Below, one piece after another: positions 26,306 to 34,561 of a stretch of 64,000 nt of DNA. Position 1 is the stretch's first letter; each line of letters begins with the position of its first letter. Both the position numbers and the translations under genes were made by a program. The notes under the pieces are model-generated. The model saw nothing but the letters and a program-made list of their open reading frames with translations. It was not told the DNA's origin and ran no database searches. The DNA comes from Acholeplasma sp. CAG:878 (GTDB taxonomy: Bacteria; Bacillota_I; Bacilli_A; RF39; UBA660): contig HF989913.1 of assembly GCA_000432255.1 (NCBI GenBank), positions 1-64,000 on the forward strand, given 5' to 3'.

Positions 26306-26334
26306 ATAATACCACACTTTTATCATTATGTCAA
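26306..26334 (-). promoter_or_regulatory. strong promoter of the lipoprotein gene
   Basis: On the minus strand, TTGACA (26329-26334), a 17-nt spacer ending GTGTGG and TATTAT (26306-26311) form a near-consensus sigma-A promoter. The GTGTGG just before the -10 recurs at the rplS promoter. Confidence 0.8.
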
Positions 26335-26561
26335 TAAATTTTTACATTTATTTGTAACAATTTTTTAATAATGTTATTGTAGCTGATTTTTTCACAAATT
26401 TATTCATTTTTATTCATTTTTTATGATGTTTTTTTGCTTTTTTATTTGATGATATCATATTAATCTACAACTATATTTGTTTCTATTGCACCTATTTTTG
26501 TCGTTTCAGAAATAATTTTTAATTAATTTTCTTGTTTTTTTAATTATTTTTAATAAATATA
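26335..26561. other. intergenic AT-rich spacer
   Basis: Very AT-rich DNA between the lipoprotein promoter and the tRNA promoter. It holds T-rich tracts and two copies of TTATTCATTTTT. I see no ORF with a ribosome-binding site and no clear structured RNA. Confidence 0.5.
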
Positions 26562-26590
26562 TTGCATAAAATTAATAAATGTGTTATTAT
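26562..26590 (+). promoter_or_regulatory. promoter of the tRNA pair
   Basis: TTGCAT (26562-26567), a 17-nt spacer and TATTAT (26585-26590) lie about 20 nt before the first tRNA. Confidence 0.6.
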
Positions 26591-26609
26591 TAATGAGTAA
26601 TACGCACAT

Positions 26610-26686
26610 GGACCCTTAGCTCAGTTGGTTAGAGCTTCCGGCTCATAACCGGGCGGCCGTAGGTTCGAGTCCTACAGGGTCCACCA
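26610..26686 (+). tRNA. tRNA with CAT anticodon, probably tRNA-Ile2 (k2C) rather than tRNA-Met
   Basis: A 77-nt cloverleaf with encoded CCA. The acceptor is GGACCCT/AGGGTCC, the D-arm TAGCTCAGTTGGTTAGAGC, the anticodon stem CCGG around CTCATAA, and the T-arm GTAGG-TTCGAGT-CCTAC. The anticodon is CAT at 26644-26646. CAT is read as elongator Met, initiator Met, or Ile2 after lysidine modification. The acceptor pairs C4-G69 and C5-G68 match the features that favour TilS and disfavour MetRS in E. coli. It lacks the initiator C1xA72 mismatch. Ile2 is therefore favoured; tilS is encoded at 49924. Confidence 0.9.
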
Positions 26687-26694
26687 CTATTTGT

Positions 26695-26779
26695 GCGAGT
26701 GTGGCGAAATTGGTAGACGCACTAGACTTAGGATCTAGCGCTTTACGGCATGGGGGTTCGAGTCCCTTCACTCGCACCA
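26695..26779 (+). tRNA. tRNA-Leu(TAG)
   Basis: An 85-nt class II tRNA with encoded CCA. The acceptor is GCGAGTG/CACTCGC, the anticodon stem is CTAGA/TCTAG with loop CTTAGGA, and the anticodon TAG is at 26729-26731. A long variable arm follows and the T-loop is TTCGAGT. It reads CUN leucine codons. It is 8 nt after the previous tRNA, in one transcript ended by the 26792 terminator. Confidence 0.95.
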
Positions 26780-26791
26780 ATCTAATTAGTC

Positions 26792-26813
26792 AGTTCTGAA
26801 AAGAACTTTTTTT
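26792..26813 (+). terminator. terminator of the tRNA operon
   Basis: AGTTCT-GAAA-AGAACT (6-bp stem, GNRA tetraloop) is followed by a T-run. Confidence 0.9.
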
Positions 26814-27046
26814 GTGCCTTAAAACCGGCCACCCTTTGGTTATAGCCGAAGCGACATAATATAAAATGACATACTCTTTATAAATTTTTAAACAATTACA
26901 TTTTACTATAACAAAATAGATAATTTATGATACAATTATCTTCAACACAAAAATTTGTGTTAAATATAAAGTTATATATTTTAGTATAAATTCTGTTAAT
27001 ATTAGTATTTTTATTTAATCATGTTATATTAAAGAAGGTTTTATAA

Positions 27047-27439
27047 TTAGATTACTGTAACAAAAAACTTTTTCTAGCAATCTATGATATTAATAAAAAC
27101 TTAATTGAAAAAAGTTCATATATAGACTTTAGTAGTTTAAAAACCCATCTAGAATTAAAATTATTTAGATTAACATTAGTCTACGCAAGTAAAAAAAGAA
27201 TAGAAAATGATAATTATTATAGATACTACAAAATGATTATATATGAACTAAAATCATTTGAAACATTTTTGGAATTGTTAAATAAAAATATTATAAAAGT
27301 AGAAATAGTTGGACGTGTTTCAAGAAGTGGTTCAGAAAAAGGAAGACAGAAAAATAAAAATTTAGTCTTTAAATTACCAAAAGAAAATATTACTTATTTA
27401 TTCAACGAAATATTAATTCTTGATTTAAATAAAAAATAG
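27047..27439 (+). pseudogene. decayed ORF, C-terminal part of a possible MvaI/BcnI-type restriction endonuclease
   Basis: An open frame of about 130 codons with no ATG, GTG or TTG near its beginning; the first ATG, at 27233, has no ribosome-binding site. It reads KKLFLAIYDINKNLIEKS, LKLFRLTLVYASKKRIEND, then SFETFLELLNKNIIKVEIVG and RSGSEKGRQKNKNLVFKL. The 'LVYA... SFE.FL.LL..G.I.V.I.. SG..KG' layout resembles the C-terminal half of MvaI/BcnI-family type II endonucleases, though the usual HDHGT motif is not intact. No methyltransferase lies nearby. Placement just after tRNA genes fits a remnant of an integrated element. Family call is tentative. Confidence 0.4.
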
Positions 27440-27553
27440 AATCATGATAAAAATCACAATTTTTAATATACTTTAACCTTTTAATTATAGCCTAAAAAGC
27501 ATTTACAACTACAATTGTATATGATATTATTTTATTAGATTGGTGGTTGTATT

Positions 27554-28579
27554 ATGTTATGTCCAAAATGTGGTTCGAAATATGATGGAAGTTTCTGTCT
27601 TAGATGTGGATTTACAAATTTAATAAATGAAGATGAAAAAACAGGTAAGCTAAAAAGAAGTTTTGATGGACGAAGAAAGTTAAGTTTTGTACCAATTATA
27701 GTAATTACTTTTTTAATGTTATTTTTCTTTACATTTGGAAAAGACTTAATAAAACGAAGCTATATAGTTGACGTTAAAAATCTTGTCTTAGATAGAAATA
27801 GTGAAAGTTACATTAATGATTTATATATATCAGATGAGCACGTATATAAACATACTTTAAATAAAAAAGAAAAAGAGTTATATAGATTGTTTTTAAAACA
27901 AATAAAAGAATATAATAAAACAATTACAATTGATTTAACTGAATACAATTTCACTAACTTTTATTCTTCATCAAGATACTTAATTGATATAAACAACGCC
28001 ATATTTATGGACCATCCAGAGTTAATCCATTTTAGTTACATCACAATCACTGAATTAAGTAAAAATCATTTAAAAGTTGATTTTGATTATGTTTTAAGTA
28101 AAGAAGAATACTATAACGCAATTGATGAAATTAAATTATTATTGAACGAAATAAAAAACGATACTAAAGATTTAGGTGATTATGAAAAAGTTAAATACGT
28201 CTATGAATGGCTAGGATATAGAAATAAATATGATTATTCTAAAAATGCTATAGCTCAATCGGCATACTCTGCTTTTAGTACCAAATACTCACCTGTTTGT
28301 TCTGGTTTTGCTAGAGCATCGCAAATAATATTTCAAAATATTGGTATTAATTCATTATTAATAAGTGGTAATTATAATTATTCTTCACACGAGTGGAACT
28401 ATGTCATGTTAGATAAACAATACTATTATTATGATGTAACACAAAGCAAGTCAGGAATTGAACCGGTAAATAATGGATTATCATATTCAGGTTTCTTATT
28501 TAAAAAACATAGTGGTTATCATATTCATCATAAAAAAGTAGTTCCATATGCTTTAGGTAGAAAATATTTGTATAAATAA
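27554..28579 (+). CDS. zinc-ribbon, membrane-anchored transglutaminase-like protein
   Basis: 341 aa. It has an N-terminal zinc ribbon with two CxxC pairs (MLCPKCGSKYDGSFCLRCGF, residues 1-20), one membrane helix (about 46-64) and then an extracytoplasmic domain. Its C-terminal part is a transglutaminase-like cysteine domain: C in YSPVCSGFARASQIIFQ, H in SSHEWNYVML and D in YYYDVTQS form the expected Cys-His-Asp triad. Such proteins occur in gut Firmicutes and may act on surface proteins or peptidoglycan-linked peptides. The start follows TTGGTGGTTGT. Single gene with a bidirectional terminator after it. Confidence 0.8.
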   Translation: MLCPKCGSKYDGSFCLRCGFTNLINEDEKTGKLKRSFDGRRKLSFVPIIVITFLMLFFFTFGKDLIKRSYIVDVKNLVLDRNSESYINDLYISDEHVYKHTLNKKEKELYRLFLKQIKEYNKTITIDLTEYNFTNFYSSSRYLIDINNAIFMDHPELIHFSYITITELSKNHLKVDFDYVLSKEEYYNAIDEIKLLLNEIKNDTKDLGDYEKVKYVYEWLGYRNKYDYSKNAIAQSAYSAFSTKYSPVCSGFARASQIIFQNIGINSLLISGNYNYSSHEWNYVMLDKQYYYYDVTQSKSGIEPVNNGLSYSGFLFKKHSGYHIHHKKVVPYALGRKYLYK

Positions 28580-28666
28580 AATCGCAAATTAAAATTGATT
28601 TACTGTTTTTTTGAAATAAATTTTAATTAGATGCATAAATTTTGTTTACTTTTATAAATTTTTAAA

Positions 28667-28692
28667 AAAACGCTTTGTGGATAAAGCGTTTT
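28667..28692. terminator. bidirectional terminator
   Basis: A perfect 10-bp stem AAAACGCTTT/AAAGCGTTTT with a 6-nt loop lies between convergent genes. Confidence 0.8.
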
Positions 28693-28705
28693 GTTTTGTT
28701 TTAGT

Positions 28706-29122
28706 TTATTTTTGTAACATATTTAGTAAATTAATTTTAAATATGTCTTTGTCATGATTTTCGTTTGAAATCATAACACCTTTATATGTTGTTAATTCAG
28801 ACTTATGGCCTTCTTTTAAAATTCCTTCTGGAGTTATTTTATCTAAAACTACTGTTTTTTTATCTAAATGGACTATATAATGTAGCATAACATCGCCATG
28901 TACTTTAGAAAATAACACATCAGTTGGAAGTTTTAATTCATATATCTTTACATTTTCATCATCAGATGCTTTTTCTTCTCCTAAAAAGGTTCCCTCTTTC
29001 AATGAAGGATAATAAGAAAAATATAATTTTTTATATGCGAGCATGTTATATTTCTTTAAAGAACGTTCATACTTTTTAAATTCTGCTTCATTTGTATATT
29101 CAAAGATGAATGAATCCTTCAT
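28706..29122 (-). CDS. small soluble protein, unknown
   Basis: 138 aa from ATG 29122, after GAGGAAGGTGTAAAA; the frame extends upstream to 29176 but without a start signal. It mixes beta-strands and helices with no membrane segment: FIFEYTNEAEFKKYERSLKK, then KIYELKLPTDVLFS and VVLDKITPEGIL. No family recognised. Monocistronic, followed by the bidirectional terminator. Confidence 0.55.
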   Translation of the reverse strand: MKDSFIFEYTNEAEFKKYERSLKKYNMLAYKKLYFSYYPSLKEGTFLGEEKASDDENVKIYELKLPTDVLFSKVHGDVMLHYIVHLDKKTVVLDKITPEGILKEGHKSELTTYKGVMISNENHDKDIFKINLLNMLQK

Positions 29123-29325
29123 TTTTACACCTTCCTCTACTATATTTATGATAACACAAACCAAAATTAATGTCAATCAACTTAATATTTAAATGAGTAT
29201 TTTAAAACCTTTAGTCGACAAAAAATGTTAATTTGTTTATTATAGTTTAATTTTAACTAAAACTTCTTCGACTTTTTCCGAATTTTAAATCAGACAGATT
29301 CAAATATCTTCAATGTATTTTCGAT

Positions 29326-30258
29326 TTATTTTAAAATTGTCATATAATCTTTGTATCTTTTTCCGTTGATTAACGGATTAATTTCTCTTTTTTTTACATT
29401 AGAAAGAGAAAAAGTTTTAATATCTTCTTTTTTTATATTTTCAAATTCATATAACAATTTTAGTAAATATTCATCTTTACTATTCTTCATTCGTGTAAAT
29501 AATGTGTTTTCATCGATATAAAATAATTCTTTATAACATACTATTTTTTTGGCAATAGCATGTTTAGTAATTTTTGCAAGTAATTCCATCATATAATTAT
29601 CTTCATCTGAATGACAATATAAGTCTATTTTTTCACTTGTTTCTATAGCTTTTAAAGCTGGAATTAGAGTTTTAAAACCTAGTTCTTTCTCGCCATGCTC
29701 GTTATCATAAACTGTTAAATCTGATGTGATTTCAATTATATCATTACATGATAATGTTTTCGTCCAAGCGATTCCAGTTAATATAATTCCATCAAATCTA
29801 TCAGCACATAATTTTGGACGTTCATTATCAACAATTGTATATTTTTTAAAATTAGTTAGAGCTTTATATGGAATATTATCTTTTTTTAATTGTTCTAGTA
29901 ATATTTTATCATTTTTAATTATTTCTTCTGTATATTCTTCGGTACTTTCCTGTGTTTCATAATCTTTGTTCATATAATCAATTGTATGTGAAAAACATGG
30001 TGTGGCAATATCGTGAAATAACCCTGTTAATGTGCTTAATTTATCATTTGTGAATTTCCAAGTTAATAAAGCTACTGTTAAACTATGATCATATCTTGAT
30101 ATATTTTCTTTGAAGTCATATATATCTTTAGATGCATATTCCATACCACATAAATAACTTATATTTTTTAGTCTAACTAAACTTGGTACATTTAAATATT
30201 TTTCTAAAAAGGGAGGAATGGTAAATAGATTTAAATATGTATTATATAAACTTTTCAT
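29326..30258 (-). CDS. HD-domain phosphohydrolase
   Basis: 310 aa. HD superfamily motifs: RYDHSLTVALLTWKF (first His), then LTGLFHDIATPCFSH with the HD pair (about 80-94) and a downstream Asp in KLCADRFDG. The arrangement is that of predicted metal-dependent phosphohydrolases acting on nucleotides. It is coupled to the uracil-DNA-glycosylase-like gene by a 4-nt overlap (ATGA), and an acetyltransferase gene precedes that one. The substrate is unknown; the context might suggest nucleotide or DNA housekeeping. Confidence 0.8.
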   Translation of the reverse strand: MKSLYNTYLNLFTIPPFLEKYLNVPSLVRLKNISYLCGMEYASKDIYDFKENISRYDHSLTVALLTWKFTNDKLSTLTGLFHDIATPCFSHTIDYMNKDYETQESTEEYTEEIIKNDKILLEQLKKDNIPYKALTNFKKYTIVDNERPKLCADRFDGIILTGIAWTKTLSCNDIIEITSDLTVYDNEHGEKELGFKTLIPALKAIETSEKIDLYCHSDEDNYMMELLAKITKHAIAKKIVCYKELFYIDENTLFTRMKNSKDEYLLKLLYEFENIKKEDIKTFSLSNVKKREINPLINGKRYKDYMTILK

Positions 30259-30926
30259 AAATCACCAAAATTTTTTAAAATCCATTTGATATCTTCTATT
30301 GATTTATCAATATTAAATCTTCCATTGCCAACTGGATAAAAAACAGAAAAACATTTAAATTCACGATTACCAATCTTTTTTATAAATTTCTTTTTTCTTA
30401 CAAGTGAAACTGATATTTTTTGATTTAAAACAATTGAACTCACTTGATTACCGAATAAAATTATTACTTCTGGATTTATAATTTGAATTTCTTTTTCTAA
30501 CAAATCTAAATATTCTTTATAAACCTCATTTTTTAATGGTCTAGCATCTATTTGTGTACATTTTCCTAGATTGGTAATAAAATACTTGTGTTTTGCTACA
30601 TTATCATATACTTTTTGACTAAATTCTATTGTCCATTCACTGCCTTTAATCTTTTTGATTTGCTTATATATATCCTCATCTAATAAACCAACTCGTTCAA
30701 ATAAATCCCATATATTTTTTGTTCCAATCCATGGCGCTTTTAGACCTTTCCAATTTTTATTTGAAGCTATGTTCTTTGCTGTCGGATTCATAAATACAAA
30801 GCATATTTTAGGGTTAGTAACGCATCCTCCATTATAAATTGAGTCTAAGTTTTTATTGCCATACTTGTTTTGTAATTTGGCGTATTTTTTATTTAAATCT
30901 TCTAGAGTATATTCTTTTACTGCCAT
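30255..30926 (-). CDS. uracil-DNA-glycosylase superfamily protein
   Basis: 223 aa. UDG-fold markers are present: CFVFMNPTAKN as motif A-like, then APWIGTKNIWDLFERVGL, FITNLGKCTQ, VIILFGNQVSSIVL and the C-terminal FYPVGNGRFN loop. This is the family IV/V or 'UDG-like' pattern rather than classical Ung (no GQDPYH). I see no four-cysteine iron-sulfur set. It may remove damaged bases or have a different nucleotide-related role. Middle gene of GNAT-UDG-HD. Confidence 0.75.
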   Translation of the reverse strand: MAVKEYTLEDLNKKYAKLQNKYGNKNLDSIYNGGCVTNPKICFVFMNPTAKNIASNKNWKGLKAPWIGTKNIWDLFERVGLLDEDIYKQIKKIKGSEWTIEFSQKVYDNVAKHKYFITNLGKCTQIDARPLKNEVYKEYLDLLEKEIQIINPEVIILFGNQVSSIVLNQKISVSLVRKKKFIKKIGNREFKCFSVFYPVGNGRFNIDKSIEDIKWILKNFGDL

Positions 30927-30931
30927 AAATA

Positions 30932-31465
30932 CTATTCACATCCTTTTTCTGCTTTATACATTTTTCGAGTAAAATAATAACAATCTGTATTTAATTCTTT
31001 ATTGTCCCATTCACGGATTATTTTTTTACTTTCTAAGTATTTAAATCCTTGTTTCAAGCATAATCTTTTTGATTTTATATTTGAATTGATAAAATAATAT
31101 AAAAATACTTTACCATTTAATTCTTCAAAAATTAATTTTTTTAAAAGAGTTAAAACTTCATTACCAAAACCGTTTCCTTGATATTTACTCGCTATACATA
31201 TACCTGTTTCCTCATATATTTGTGGTTTTTTATAAGTTATGCCGGTAAATCCAATAACTTCATTGTTATAGCATATAAAATAAGCATAATTATTATTTTG
31301 ATATTCAATTGTTCTGTTTAATCTTTCTAAAGCTTCTTCTATATTTGTAGTTGGTTTAAAAAACATGTTTTCATATATATTTTTATCACTCCAAATGTTG
31401 TTAAAAATGTCATATAAATCACTTTCTTGTGCTTTTCTTAAAATTAAATTTTCTGTATATAGCAT
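30932..31465 (-). CDS. GNAT-family N-acetyltransferase
   Basis: 177 aa. The RimJ/RimL-type start (MLYTENLILRKAQESDLYDI), the core beta-4 strand VIGFTGITY and the acetyl-CoA loop IASKYQGNGFGNEVL (Q-x-x-G-x-G type) are present, with NIKSKRLCLKQGFKYL at the C-terminal end. It transfers acetyl from acetyl-CoA to an amine, often a protein N-terminus or aminoglycoside-like molecule; the acceptor is unknown. The stop is 5 nt before the UDG-like start. An AGGTGATT ribosome-binding site is present. Confidence 0.85.
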   Translation of the reverse strand: MLYTENLILRKAQESDLYDIFNNIWSDKNIYENMFFKPTTNIEEALERLNRTIEYQNNNYAYFICYNNEVIGFTGITYKKPQIYEETGICIASKYQGNGFGNEVLTLLKKLIFEELNGKVFLYYFINSNIKSKRLCLKQGFKYLESKKIIREWDNKELNTDCYYFTRKMYKAEKGCE

Positions 31466-31493
31466 TTAATCACCTACATTTAAATTATATCAT

Positions 31494-31523
31494 AGAAAAA
31501 AACAAATCTTATATTGATTTGTT
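31494..31523 (-). terminator. terminator after the B3/B4-domain gene
   Basis: On the minus strand, AACAAATC-AATATAA-GATTTGTT is followed by a long T-run. The stem overlaps the stop codon. Confidence 0.75.
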
Positions 31524-32220
31524 ATTTCCATTCGAAAAAATTATTATCTTTAGTTACAATTCCTGTTGTTACTTCTAATCCTTGACTTTCTAAAAATGAA
31601 ACTAATTCACTCTTTAATGCTTCTACTTTTTCTTTTGTTTCTATAAATCCATCAATTGGAATAAATAAATTAGTTGAATTTTCAGTTAGTTTACTTTTTT
31701 CACCTTGACGCCATGTCCATCTTCTTGTCTTCACTTCATTTCCCGATACATAGATTATTTCATCTAAATCTGGGTGTTCGAACTCTTCACTGTTAAATGG
31801 AACAAAAATATCGTTTTCATTTGCTCTTCTAATTTCAATATCACCTTTGAAATTATCAATGTCGTGTGCTCCTATAGGTAAAATATACTTTAATGATAAT
31901 GCATTGCATAAATCAACAATTGGACTAATAGATGGAATACTATTACCTTTAGCTATTCTTGTAATAAGTGCTTCAATTGAACACATATATTTGTTGGGAT
32001 TAATTCCTAATTTAGTAAAAGCATCACGATACGGAGTAATTAGTTCACTTTCTTTTACTTTTACACCATCAAACTTTTTTCTACATTCTTCCATACTCTC
32101 ATTAAAAAAATCGTTTATAAAAGAAATATTTTTCTTATTATCAAATCCTTTTACAACTACAACGCCAAAATATGCGTTTGGAACTTTTTCAAAAAAATCT
32201 TTTTCAACTATAAATTTCAT
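31522..32220 (-). CDS. B3/B4 tRNA-binding-domain protein
   Basis: 232 aa. It has the B3/B4 domain found in the PheRS beta chain: FITPYRDAFTKLGINPNKY-like (ITPYRDAFTKLGINPNKYMC), SISPIVDLCNALSLKY, IGAHDIDNFKGDIEIRRA, and the final WRQGEKSKLTENST block. Stand-alone proteins of this type are annotated as PheT-related and may edit mischarged tRNA or bind amino acids; the role is not settled. The gene starts 9 nt after the coiled-coil gene's stop, with GGAGATATTT before the ATG. Confidence 0.85.
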   Translation of the reverse strand: MKFIVEKDFFEKVPNAYFGVVVVKGFDNKKNISFINDFFNESMEECRKKFDGVKVKESELITPYRDAFTKLGINPNKYMCSIEALITRIAKGNSIPSISPIVDLCNALSLKYILPIGAHDIDNFKGDIEIRRANENDIFVPFNSEEFEHPDLDEIIYVSGNEVKTRRWTWRQGEKSKLTENSTNLFIPIDGFIETKEKVEALKSELVSFLESQGLEVTTGIVTKDNNFFEWK

Positions 32221-32229
32221 AAATATCTC

Positions 32230-33588
32230 CTATGCTATATTTCTTTTTAAAGTTTTTTGAAAACTTAATTCTTTTACTTTCTTATTAAAATCTTTTTCTA
32301 AATTATTTAATTGTTCTAAAATGGTTACTATTTCTTTCTCATTATATCTATTAATTAAAGAATCCTTTAAAAGTATTATTTCAAGTAAAACTTTATTATA
32401 CAACTCTAATTCTTCTTGAAAAGCATAAAGCATATATTCTTCACTATTTGGTTCAATCATTTTTCGCATTGCTTTAAGGCAATTATTCAAAACTACAAGT
32501 GAAGCTAAATATTTGTAACTACTTATAATTTTAGGAAATGGATTCATATAATAACTTATCCCTAAAAACATAATATTCTTCAAATTAAAAATTTTTGAAC
32601 CTTTGGAATGACTTAACCTTTTAAAATATTCTATTTGGAGTAATATTTCTTCATTTATAAGCTCTAATTCTGTTTTCTTTTTTTCCTGTTTTTTTTCTTG
32701 CTTTATTTCGTTTTGTTTATTAATATTTTTTGATTGTTCTTCCTTTTTTGTTGGCGTTAGTATTTTTCTTTTTACATCATATATTTGTTTATAATCATTG
32801 TTTAATATATTTATATAGTTAATAAACATTACACCTTCCTCTAATTTAGAGGTTGCATATAATTTTGTTTCTTTAGTAATTTTTTTATCTTCAATTAAAT
32901 TTTCATAATCTTTTTTTATGTGATTTAATCGTTCTAATAATTCTTTTATCTTTCTTTCCATATCATAGGTATCTTTGTAATTTGTACAGTTTTTAATTTG
33001 TGTTTCTAATTCATTTATTTCTTCATCTATTTTTTTTAATTCTTCAATTTTTATTTTTACCCAATCAATAATAAAACTTTGGTCATTAGTATTTAGCTTA
33101 TCTTTTTTTAATTCTTGAGCTGGTTTTATTTCAACTATTATTTTTTTCTCTGATTTTTGTTCTTTTTGCTTTGTATTTTTTAATTCTTGAACTTTTTTAG
33201 TAGTTTTAAATTTACTAGCTTGTTTTTTAGCAATTGTTATTGGTTTTGATAAAACATTTTCCTGTTTATCTTTTTCTTCATTATTTGTTACTTTAAATAA
33301 TGAAATATTTTTTGTTTTTTTTATTTCCTTCTTAGGAGTGCCTTTTACATATTGTAAAGTGTGAATGTTCGCTTCTTGCTTATGTTTTTTGTTTTCAATA
33401 ATAAATTGCTCACTTTGTTTTATTTTTTCTTTTTTGTTCTTAATGTTTATATTATAACCAATAAACGAATAAACAAAAATAAATGGCATTACAATAATTT
33501 TAGTTATCCTTTTTGCCTTTAATTTGTTTTTTAAATTTATTCTATATTGTCTTCTAATATTGAAAAAGCCTCCAATGCTTCCTTTCAT
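32230..33588 (-). CDS. large coiled-coil protein with N-terminal membrane helix, unknown
   Basis: 452 aa. A basic start (residues 1-28), one hydrophobic segment (about 31-46), a Lys/Glu-rich low-complexity region (about 50-170), then long predicted coiled coils (about 175-330 and 385-450) and a more hydrophobic central helix (about 340-380). No catalytic motif is visible. Such N-anchored coiled-coil proteins are often structural. It lies between an orphan prepilin gene and the B3/B4 gene on the same strand. Probably lineage-specific. Confidence 0.6.
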   Translation of the reverse strand: MKGSIGGFFNIRRQYRINLKNKLKAKRITKIIVMPFIFVYSFIGYNINIKNKKEKIKQSEQFIIENKKHKQEANIHTLQYVKGTPKKEIKKTKNISLFKVTNNEEKDKQENVLSKPITIAKKQASKFKTTKKVQELKNTKQKEQKSEKKIIVEIKPAQELKKDKLNTNDQSFIIDWVKIKIEELKKIDEEINELETQIKNCTNYKDTYDMERKIKELLERLNHIKKDYENLIEDKKITKETKLYATSKLEEGVMFINYINILNNDYKQIYDVKRKILTPTKKEEQSKNINKQNEIKQEKKQEKKKTELELINEEILLQIEYFKRLSHSKGSKIFNLKNIMFLGISYYMNPFPKIISSYKYLASLVVLNNCLKAMRKMIEPNSEEYMLYAFQEELELYNKVLLEIILLKDSLINRYNEKEIVTILEQLNNLEKDFNKKVKELSFQKTLKRNIA

Positions 33589-33600
33589 AATTCACTTCCT

Positions 33601-33630
33601 TTAAAAAGAAAAAGATTAAAGTTAATCTTT
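33601..33630 (-). terminator. terminator of the prepilin gene
   Basis: AAAGATTAA-AG-TTAATCTTT forms a hairpin overlapping the stop codon, followed on the minus strand by a T-rich tract. Confidence 0.6.
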
Positions 33631-33997
33631 AGTTACAATCTTCTTTATAAGTGTACGTATATTTATTTAATGAGTCGTTTAGTTTAATCACTATGCATCC
33701 TTTTAATTGTTCATTAGTAAGAGGATTAATCATATCTTCTTTTTCAACATAATCTTCATCATATAACTGTGTTAAATAAAGTTTATACACATCATCTTTT
33801 TCATTTGGTAATAAAAGGTCATTGTTAACTGCCCATCTTCTTGCCAAATCTTCAAGACTATGTATTTGTTCATTATACAAATTTCGTTTATTTGTAACCA
33901 TTATTTTACTTATTAGCGGATATGTTACAAGAACAATCAGCCCTAAAATAACTATTGCTGCCATAATTTCAACTAATGTAAATCCACGTTTTTTCAT
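33629..33997 (-). CDS. type IV prepilin-like protein
   Basis: 122 aa. A class III signal: MKKRGFTLVEIMAAIVILGL, with G5|F6 as the prepilin peptidase cut site and E10 conserved. A short soluble domain follows with one late Cys pair (GCIVIK and KEDCN). It resembles ComGC or type II secretion pseudopilins. No pilin ATPase, PilC-like protein or prepilin peptidase gene is present in the window, so it is an orphan here. It may use a system encoded elsewhere. Confidence 0.8.
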   Translation of the reverse strand: MKKRGFTLVEIMAAIVILGLIVLVTYPLISKIMVTNKRNLYNEQIHSLEDLARRWAVNNDLLLPNEKDDVYKLYLTQLYDEDYVEKEDMINPLTNEQLKGCIVIKLNDSLNKYTYTYKEDCN

Positions 33998-34052
33998 ATA
34001 GGCTCACCTCTACTATTAAAAGTATACAATATTTTTGAAATTTTGTAAATGA

Positions 34053-34523
34053 TTATTTTAATGTTTTAATTGGCCATATACTGAAATCAGTACTTCCTAA
34101 AAGCATATCTTTAGTTACTGAGCCAATCATTCTGCTATCAACTGAATCGTTTCTATTATCACCAAGTACAAAATAGGAATTTTCACTAACCACACCAATA
34201 TATTTAAAATCTTTTGTTATATTTGAAAAAGGGTCAACCATCTCTTCATCATTTATATATAGTTTTCCATCTTTGTATTCAACTTTATCTCCTGGAAGAC
34301 CAATAACTCTTTTTATTAGTCTTGAATCATTATATTTAAATACTACTATATCAAATCTTTCAATTTTTTTATCATATTTTTTTAATAATAATAGTTCATT
34401 ATTTTTTAGTGTTGGTGACATTGATTCTCCATTTACAATTACTGGCGTTATTATATATGTTCTTATTAATATAACCACTAACAGAATTACAATATAAGGT
34501 AATACTTCTTTAATAAATCTCAT
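34053..34523 (-). CDS. lepB: signal peptidase I
   Basis: 156 aa from ATG 34523, which follows ATGGAGGGAAAAT. TM helix at about 7-26, the serine nucleophile in VNGESMSPTL (about 34-36), the catalytic Lys in SRLIKRVIGLPGD (about 73) and the Box E-like LGDNRNDSVDSRMIG. A short Bacillus-type SipS-like enzyme that removes signal peptides on the outer face of the membrane. It follows rplS, an order seen in many Firmicutes. Confidence 0.95.
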   Translation of the reverse strand: MRFIKEVLPYIVILLVVILIRTYIITPVIVNGESMSPTLKNNELLLLKKYDKKIERFDIVVFKYNDSRLIKRVIGLPGDKVEYKDGKLYINDEEMVDPFSNITKDFKYIGVVSENSYFVLGDNRNDSVDSRMIGSVTKDMLLGSTDFSIWPIKTLK

Positions 34524-34539
34524 ATTTTCCCTCCATAAA

Positions 34540-34561
34540 CAAAAACAAGGCATAAAGCCTT
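34540..34561 (-). terminator. short hairpin after rplS
   Basis: On the minus strand, AAGGC-TTTAT-GCCTT is followed by GTTTTTG: a 5-bp stem and imperfect T-run, so a partial terminator or processing site between rplS and lepB. Confidence 0.45.

Noticed and set aside
26824..26855. GC-richer stretch after the tRNA terminator as a small RNA or partial tRNA
   Set aside because: No cloverleaf or strong hairpin with a T-run; it may be an attachment scar but cannot be supported alone.
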